From Paramicrobacterium agarici (GTDB taxonomy: Bacteria > Actinomycetota > Actinomycetes > Actinomycetales > Microbacteriaceae), in the NCBI RefSeq assembly GCF_002563955.1, contig NZ_PDJE01000001.1, forward strand, positions 3,100,001-3,164,000: 64,000 nucleotides of DNA. The letters run 5' to 3'. Numbering within the stretch: position 1 is the first letter of the stretch; the number at the start of each line of letters is the position of its first letter. The translations under genes and the position numbers were made by a program. Below are positions 58,926 through 64,000 of this stretch, piece by piece. The notes beneath the pieces were generated by a model. It was not told the DNA's origin, made no database searches, and saw only the letters and a program-made list of their open reading frames with translations.

Positions 58926-59362
58926 TGGTCGTTGACCTCCTCGAGCACCGCGTACAGTGCATCGGCGTCGTCGGCGTCGATAAGCTGCTGCACCTGGTCT
59001 TCTTCAGAGAAGACGATGGCGATCTTCGACAGAATCTCCAGGTGCTCGTTTTCGACCCCGGCGATGCCGACGACGAAGCGCACTTCCTCGCCGTCCCAGT
59101 CGATGGGGTTCTCATAGCGGATGAACGAGAGCGCAGAGGCCTTGATCTCGTCCTTCGCCTCGTTCGTGCCGTGCGGAATCGCCAAATAGTTGCCCATGTA
59201 GGTCGAGACGGTCTCCTCCCGTTCGCGCATGGCGTCAACGTAACGCTGCGTCACGGCGCCTGCGTCCACGAGCACGCGGCCCGCCTCGGCGATCGCCTCG
59301 TCGCGCGTGGTGGCGCTCCCCGACGCCACGATGTTGCGGACTGTGAGAATGTCGCTGCTCAT
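58922..59362 (-). CDS. mtlF: Mannitol PTS EIIA component
   Basis: 146 aa. The phosphorylated histidine is in [15 protein letters not shown]. Accepts phosphate from HPr and passes it to the IIB domain of MtlA. Overlaps mtlA upstream and mtlD downstream. Confidence 0.95.
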   Translation of the reverse strand: MSSDILTVRNIVASGSATTRDEAIAEAGRVLVDAGAVTQRYVDAMREREETVSTYMGNYLAIPHGTNEAKDEIKASALSFIRYENPIDWDGEEVRFVVGIAGVENEHLEILSKIAIVFSEEDQVQQLIDADDADALYAVLEEVNDQ

Positions 59363-60903
59363 TGATTGTCCCCCTCAGAGCCTTCGGCTGCGTTGCTTTC
59401 GGTCACCCGCTGCACGACCTCGTCGTACTTCGGGCTGTTCATGAAGTTGTCGACAGATACGTGAATCGAGTTCGGCGATTTCTGCTTCGCCCGGTCGGTC
59501 AATTCATTTTGCGTGACGATGAGGTCGGCGTCACCCGTGAGGTTTGCAATCGCCTGGTTGGTCACTTTCACGTCGCTGACGCCGGCCTTCTTGAGCTTGT
59601 TGCGCAGAACGGATGCTCCCATGGCGCTGGATCCCATTCCCGCATCGCACGCGAACACGATGTTGCTAATCGGGCCGGTGATCGTGGCCGTGCCGGAGTC
59701 GCCCGCTGCGGCAGCATCCGTTGCACCGCCCATCGTGCCGAGCACGGTCGACTTCTTGCCCTTGTTCGCCTCGGTCTTGGCGATCGCATCGCTGAGGTCA
59801 CCGGCATTCTCGTTCTCGAGGTCGCGTTTGCGCGACGCCCGAAGAATCACCGCCGAGATGATGAACGAGACCGCTGCGGCACCGATCACCGAGAGAATCA
59901 CGCCGACATAGCTGTCGGGCGCCGTCTGAATGAGCACCGCGATGATACTGCCGGGGGATGCCGGTGCGCGAAGCCCCGTCTGGAACGCCGCGTTGATCGC
60001 CACGCCCGTCATGCCACCCGCGATCGCCGCGATGATGATCATGGGCTTCATGAGCACGTACGGAAAGTAGATCTCGTGGATTCCGCCGAAGAACTGAATG
60101 ATCGCTGCGCCCGGTGCGCTGGCCTTCGACATGCCGACGCCGAAGAACATGAATGCGAGAAGGATACCGACGCCTGGGCCCGGGTTCGCCTCGATGAGGA
60201 AGAGGATCGACTTGCCGGTCTCGAGAACCTGCTCGGTGCCGAGCGGCGTGAAGACACCGTGGTTGATGGCGTTGTTGAGAAACAGAACCTTGCCCGGCTC
60301 GACGAAGATGCTCGCGAGCGGCAGTAGGTGCAGACCGACGAGCCAGTTCACGGCTCCCTCGAGAACACCGCTGAGCCAGCTCACGACCGGCGCGATTCCG
60401 TAGAACCCGGCGAGCGCGAGCAGGCCGCCCAGAATGCCCGCAGAGAAGTTGTTGACGAGCATCTCGAAGCCGGCCTTGATCTTGCCGTCCCAGATCGCGT
60501 CGACCTTCTTCATGAGCCACGCCGCGAGCGGACCCATGATCATGGCGCCGATGAACATCGGAATGTCGCTGCCGACGATGACGCCCATGGTCGCGATGAC
60601 ACCGACGACGCCTCCGCGAACGTCGTACACCATCTTGCCTCCGGTGTACGCGAGCAGCAGCGGCAGCATGTACGTGATCATTGGTCCGACCAGGCCGAGG
60701 TACTCGTTGCCCTCGGCATCGGGGAACCCGCCGAGGGCCGGCACAGGAGTCCATCCCGTCTCGATGAAGAACGCCGTGATGAGACCCCACGCAATGAACG
60801 CGCCGATGTTGGGCATGACCATGCCCGAGAGGAAGGTGCCGAACCGCTGTACGCGGACGCGCACTCCTCCCTTCTTGGCTGTGTCGTTGGACGTCGTCGT
60901 CAT
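59359..60903 (-). CDS. mtlA: Mannitol PTS EIICB component
   Basis: 514 aa. The IIC domain (residues 20-370) has membrane helices and the substrate motif FFGGIHEIYFPYVLMKPM. The IIB domain (from about 425) carries the phosphocysteine in NIVFACDAGMGSSAMGASVL. The IIA domain is separate (mtlF). ATG at 60903 has AAAGAG 8 nt upstream; a GTG at 60912 would overlap the ptsI stop. Confidence 0.95.
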   Translation of the reverse strand: MTTTSNDTAKKGGVRVRVQRFGTFLSGMVMPNIGAFIAWGLITAFFIETGWTPVPALGGFPDAEGNEYLGLVGPMITYMLPLLLAYTGGKMVYDVRGGVVGVIATMGVIVGSDIPMFIGAMIMGPLAAWLMKKVDAIWDGKIKAGFEMLVNNFSAGILGGLLALAGFYGIAPVVSWLSGVLEGAVNWLVGLHLLPLASIFVEPGKVLFLNNAINHGVFTPLGTEQVLETGKSILFLIEANPGPGVGILLAFMFFGVGMSKASAPGAAIIQFFGGIHEIYFPYVLMKPMIIIAAIAGGMTGVAINAAFQTGLRAPASPGSIIAVLIQTAPDSYVGVILSVIGAAAVSFIISAVILRASRKRDLENENAGDLSDAIAKTEANKGKKSTVLGTMGGATDAAAAGDSGTATITGPISNIVFACDAGMGSSAMGASVLRNKLKKAGVSDVKVTNQAIANLTGDADLIVTQNELTDRAKQKSPNSIHVSVDNFMNSPKYDEVVQRVTESNAAEGSEGDNQ

Positions 60904-60908
60904 TGTGA

Positions 60909-62576
60909 TCACTCTTTCTGTAGGGAAGGCGCCGCGTCAGTCACAGCGCTTCTGGCTGAGGCCGCATCGTGAGCGTCGAGCGCGATGCTGGCGAGTCGCT
61001 GCGCGGCGTTGCTGTCAAACCGCGCGAGCGACAGTCGAACGTCGGCAAGCGCCGACGGTGACATCGAGAGGGTTGTCGCGCCGAGTCCGACGAGCACGAC
61101 GGCGAGCAGAGGGTCGGCCGCCGCTTCGCCGCAGATGCCCACGGGCTTGCCCGATTCGGCGCCCGCCTGGCCGACTTCGCTGATGAGCCGGAGCACCGCG
61201 GGGTGCCACGGGTCTTGAAACGACGCGACGGTTCCGAGCAGCCGGTCGGCTGCGAGCGTGTACTGCGTCAGGTCGTTGGTGCCGATCGACGCGAAATCGC
61301 TGGCCGCGAGGGCCGGCTTCGCGAGCAGAGCGATCGACGGAACCTCGACCATGATGCCCGCGGTCTTGAGCCCGAACTCGTGGGCGCGCGTCACGAAGTA
61401 CTCGGTCTCTTCGAGAGTCGACACCATCGGGGCCATGACCCACAGGTCGGCGTCGGTCTGCGCGTCGGCGGCGGCGAGCGCGGTCAGCTGATCGCGCAGA
61501 ATGTTCTCGCTCGCGCGCAGGGCGCGAAGTCCGCGGAGACCCAGCGCCGGGTTCTCTTCTGGCGCATCGTTGAGAAACGGCAGGGGCTTGTCTGCGCCGG
61601 CGTCGAGAACACGAACCGTAACCTTCTTGCCGGCGAACGCCTCGAGAACGCGAACGTAATGCTGCGTCTGCTCCTCCACGCTCGGGGCCGTCGAGCCCGC
61701 GTCGAGAAACAGAAACTCGGTGCGGAACAGCCCAACGCCCTCAGCACCGAGTTCGACGGCGCTGGCCGCGGCATCCCCCGACCCGAGGTTTGCCAACAGC
61801 GGAACGGGCGTGCCATCGGCCAGGGCACCAGGCGTCAGAGGGGCGGATGCCGCTTCGCGACGCTGCGCGATGCGGGCCTCGGCGTCGGCGATGGCCTCGG
61901 CGGACGGATCCGTCGTGACGGTGCCCGCTGCAGCATCCACCACCACCTGCGTACCATCACCGATCGTGAGTGCGTCTGCCGTGCCGACGATCGCGACGAT
62001 CGACTTCTCACGGGCGAGGATCGCGGTGTGCGAAGTCGGGCCACCGTCGCTCGTCACGAGCGCGAGCACCTTGTCGAGGTCGAGCAGCGCGGTATCGGCG
62101 GGCGCGAGGTCACGGGCGACGAGCACGAACGGCTCATCGGGCTGCGGAACGCCGGGGGCCGCAACCCCGCGCAGGTGCGCGATGACCCGCTGCGAGACGT
62201 CGTCGAGATCGGCCGCGCGCTCACCGAGGTAGCCCCCCATGGCGGCGAGCTGGTCGCGGAACGATGCAAACGCCTCAAAGACCGCGCGCTCGGCCGTCTT
62301 ACCCGACCCTGTCGCCTGCGTGACGAGCTCCGAGAGAGACGGGTCCTCGGCCATCATCGCCTGCGCCTCGAGCACGTCGCCGGCCGTTCCGCCAGCGGTC
62401 TCGCCCCGCTGCTGCAGATCGCGCGCCACGGCGGACATCGACGCGCTTGCGCGCTCGGCCTCCTCGGCGGCGCTGCGCGTGCTGGGCACGTCGTCCGGCT
62501 CTGGCAGGGGCTCGGGCATGCGCACCGTCGGCCCGACGGCGACTCCTTGACCGATTCCTGTTCCGGTGAACTCCAT
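60909..62576 (-). CDS. ptsI: PTS enzyme I
   Basis: 555 aa. Moves phosphate from PEP to HPr. The active histidine is in DGGPTSHTAILARE. PEP-binding motifs are FRTEFLFLDAG, VMAPMVSTLEETEYFV and GICGEAAADP with the active Cys. It sits inside the mannitol operon, so general PTS capacity is tied to it. A hairpin separates it from ptsH. Confidence 0.96.
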   Translation of the reverse strand: MEFTGTGIGQGVAVGPTVRMPEPLPEPDDVPSTRSAAEEAERASASMSAVARDLQQRGETAGGTAGDVLEAQAMMAEDPSLSELVTQATGSGKTAERAVFEAFASFRDQLAAMGGYLGERAADLDDVSQRVIAHLRGVAAPGVPQPDEPFVLVARDLAPADTALLDLDKVLALVTSDGGPTSHTAILAREKSIVAIVGTADALTIGDGTQVVVDAAAGTVTTDPSAEAIADAEARIAQRREAASAPLTPGALADGTPVPLLANLGSGDAAASAVELGAEGVGLFRTEFLFLDAGSTAPSVEEQTQHYVRVLEAFAGKKVTVRVLDAGADKPLPFLNDAPEENPALGLRGLRALRASENILRDQLTALAAADAQTDADLWVMAPMVSTLEETEYFVTRAHEFGLKTAGIMVEVPSIALLAKPALAASDFASIGTNDLTQYTLAADRLLGTVASFQDPWHPAVLRLISEVGQAGAESGKPVGICGEAAADPLLAVVLVGLGATTLSMSPSALADVRLSLARFDSNAAQRLASIALDAHDAASARSAVTDAAPSLQKE

Positions 62577-62596
62577 CAGCGACCTCCTCGTTCTCG

Positions 62597-62628
62597 CGAG
62601 GCCGCACGCGTTGTGCGGTCAGGCCTCG
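62597..62628 (-). promoter_or_regulatory. Intercistronic hairpin between ptsH and ptsI
   Basis: CGAGG-CCGCAC with GCGTT loop and GTGCGG-tcagg-CCTCG, 20 nt before the ptsI start, overlapping the ptsH stop. It may set a higher yield of HPr relative to EI. Confidence 0.5.
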
Positions 62629-62885
62629 TCTTGATCGGTGACGAGCAGCTCCTCGAGCTCGCCGATAATGCGTTCCGCGTCGTCGCCCTCGACCGTGAGC
62701 GTGACCTCGTCACCGTGGTCGACGCCAAGCGAGATGACTCCGAGGATGCTCGCGGCGTTGACCGACTTGTCGCCCTTGCGGACGGTGACGGTCGCGCCGC
62801 TCGATGCCGCGGCCTGTGTGAAGAGCTTGGCCGGACGAGCGTGCAGCCCATGCGACGATCCGATCCTGATGTTCCGTTCCACCAT
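62619..62885 (-). CDS. ptsH: PTS phosphocarrier protein HPr
   Basis: 88 aa. The active histidine is in SSHGLHARPAKLF and the regulatory Ser46 region is KSVNAASILGVISLG. GGGAGG stands 6 nt before the ATG at 62885. It is second in the operon after the IIB-like gene. Confidence 0.96.
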   Translation of the reverse strand: MVERNIRIGSSHGLHARPAKLFTQAAASSGATVTVRKGDKSVNAASILGVISLGVDHGDEVTLTVEGDDAERIIGELEELLVTDQDEA

Positions 62886-62961
62886 GTGGTCCTCCCGCAC
62901 GCCTGAGGGCTGTGCTTGTCACCATAGTCTGAGTGTGCGCTGAGGCACAACGATTCGTTGA

Positions 62962-63273
62962 TCATGCGCTCGCCTCCGCTGTCGCGAGAGCGAGCTCGAG
63001 AGCGTCGTCGCCCGTCGGCGCCGTGAACACCGATTCCGGCATCACGGCGAGGGCGACGCCCGCCTGCTCGGCACGCCGGGCGATGTCGTCTGCGCCGGTG
63101 GCGAGGTGTGCTCCGAGCAGCAGCACATCGGCGTCGGCGAGCGCGGCATCAAGGTCTGCGAGGGGCACGGCGCGAGCCGCCACATCGAGACCACGGGATG
63201 CTGCGGCTCGACGCACGCGCAGCGCGACGAACGTCGATGACGCTCCCGCTCCGCACACAACGATGATCCGCAT
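62962..63273 (-). CDS. PTS IIB-like protein, lactose/cellobiose type, without a partner IIC
   Basis: 103 aa. MRIIVVCGAGASSTFVALRV has the phosphocysteine loop of lactose/cellobiose IIB proteins, and the size fits. The rest (LADADVLLLGAHLATGADDI) matches the Rossmann-like IIB fold. No IIC or IIA of that family lies in the window. It is first in the operon, 76 nt before ptsH. Could be a signalling component rather than a transporter part. Confidence 0.8.
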   Translation of the reverse strand: MRIIVVCGAGASSTFVALRVRRAAASRGLDVAARAVPLADLDAALADADVLLLGAHLATGADDIARRAEQAGVALAVMPESVFTAPTGDDALELALATAEASA

Positions 63274-63318
63274 GCCATCGAGTCTGCCCAGTCGCCGTGA
63301 CCCCGGCCAGCAGAGGCT

Positions 63319-63336
63319 CTTCCGCCCGGGCGGAAG
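63319..63336. promoter_or_regulatory. 18-bp perfect palindrome in the divergent PTS promoter region
   Basis: CTTCCGCCCGGGCGGAAG, with no loop, lies between the IIB-like gene and the divergent activator gene. A candidate operator for the PTS regulator. A TTGACG at 63345 on the plus strand might be a -35 box but lacks a good -10. Confidence 0.6.
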
Positions 63337-63412
63337 CGTGTCGATTGACGAAAATCCTTCGCGCGCGCGACGATGCCTGGTTGACTCGTATCAGCGATGC
63401 CGAAGGAGAACC

Positions 63413-64000
63413 GTGAGCGCCGATCGACACAGTCAGCTGCTTGAGCAGCTCGTGCGCTCGAGTGGGTGGCAGACGGCGGGAGAGCTCGCCGATGCGCTCG
63501 GCGTCTCTGCACGCAGCATCCGCACCTATATCGCACGGGTCAAGTCGAAGGCCGGTTCCCTGCCCGTGATTGAGTCCGGGCCTGAAGGGTACCGTCTAAA
63601 TCGTGACGCCTATGCGGCGTATCTCGCGACGGGTGACGGCTCCGGAGCCGACGGAACCCCGCGAGAGCGGCTGCACCGCCTCGTGCGACTGCTCATCGAC
63701 GATGCCGAGGGTCTCGACGTGTTCGAGACGGCGAGCGCGCTGTTCATCAGCGATTCCACGCTCGAAACCGATCTGTCGCGGCTGCGCGCCCTGCTCACCG
63801 ACACGAGACTGACGCTCAAGCGCACGGGCAGCCGAGTCACGCTGCACGGCTCGGAGCTGGCCAGACGGCGTCTGCTCTCACGCCTGTTCCGCGACGAGAC
63901 CACGCACGGCATGGCACAGCTCGACGCGATCCAGCGAGAGTTCGAGTCGGAGAGCCTCGGCTCGTTCAAGACCGATCTCATCGACGCCCTGCAGTCCAGC
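63413..64000 (+). CDS. PTS-type transcriptional regulator (MtlR/BglG-like), 5' part
   Basis: 196 codons; cut by the window edge. An N-terminal HTH (residues 5-65) includes SSGWQTAGELADALGVSARS, then IRTYIARVKS. A second winged helix begins near residue 85 (HRLVRLLIDDAEGLDVFETA). This is the MtlR layout, with PRD and PTS IIA/IIB-like domains expected beyond the edge. GTG start with AAGGAG upstream. It is divergent from the mannitol operon and is the likely activator. Confidence 0.85.
   Translation, partial: MSADRHSQLLEQLVRSSGWQTAGELADALGVSARSIRTYIARVKSKAGSLPVIESGPEGYRLNRDAYAAYLATGDGSGADGTPRERLHRLVRLLIDDAEGLDVFETASALFISDSTLETDLSRLRALLTDTRLTLKRTGSRVTLHGSELARRRLLSRLFRDETTHGMAQLDAIQREFESESLGSFKTDLIDALQSS

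Overview
The window is high-GC DNA (mid-60s percent, GTG starts common, G/C-rich third codon positions) from an actinobacterium. The gene content and local order fit the Microbacteriaceae and relatives: sucC-sucD-perM-purN-purH, guaA-DUF3817-SURF1, glmS-acpS-alr-tsaE-tsaB-rimI-tsaD, a GuaB3 paralog, groES apart from groEL, and the infA-rpmJ-rpsM-rpsK-rpoA-rplQ block. This placement is by inference; no 16S or database search was available. No rRNA, tRNA, CRISPR array, insertion sequence or prophage was seen.

Layout. 0-1.4 kb: the 5' part of an ABC exporter half on the minus strand, behind a leader that holds a 30-codon ORF. 1.4-8.3 kb (minus): a membrane-anchored dimethylargininase, then sucC, sucD, perM-like, purN and purH. 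8.4-17.6 kb: an MpaB-type oxygenase, the PcrA/UvrD helicase with a glycerophosphodiesterase, a Bax-inhibitor-like membrane protein, an FBP zinc-finger protein, guaA, DUF3817 and SURF1. guaA appears to start at ATT. 17.7-22.3 kb (minus): an oleA-oleBC-oleD operon for long-chain olefins, with a hairpin that covers the oleA ribosome-binding site. 22.4-25.3 kb: glpD and guaB3. 25.4-31.9 kb (plus): a sugar locus with a ROK repressor, a BadF-type kinase, a solute-binding lipoprotein, two permeases and a tandem-SIS enzyme. It has a textbook promoter and operator, and it looks compositionally foreign.

32-38.4 kb: guaB, rarD, a HAD phosphatase, groES with two CIRCE elements, a THUMP-like methyltransferase, and two neighbouring DUF4190 proteins with Q/P-rich tails. 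38.4-44.7 kb (minus): the tRNA t6A genes tsaD/B/E with rimI, alr, acpS and glmS. The 3' part of tsaE carries several kinds of repeat, including a 69-bp in-frame segment bounded by inverted repeats. 44.8-47.7 kb (plus): coaA, a PGPGW membrane protein and an AGCS sodium:amino-acid symporter. 47.8-57.6 kb (mostly minus): glmM, rpsI-rplM, truA, an OafA-type acyltransferase (plus strand), a tandem GNAT enzyme, then rplQ, rpoA, rpsK, rpsM, rpmJ and infA. 57.8-64 kb: a mannitol PTS operon that includes the general proteins HPr and EI, an orphan IIB-like protein, and a divergent PTS-type activator cut by the window edge.

Across the window the 7-mer GGATGCT occurs about 65-70 times on the two strands by hand count, many times the chance level. 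It is absent from 24.0 to 32.6 kb, the stretch that contains the sugar locus. This is the clearest large-scale signal in the sequence.
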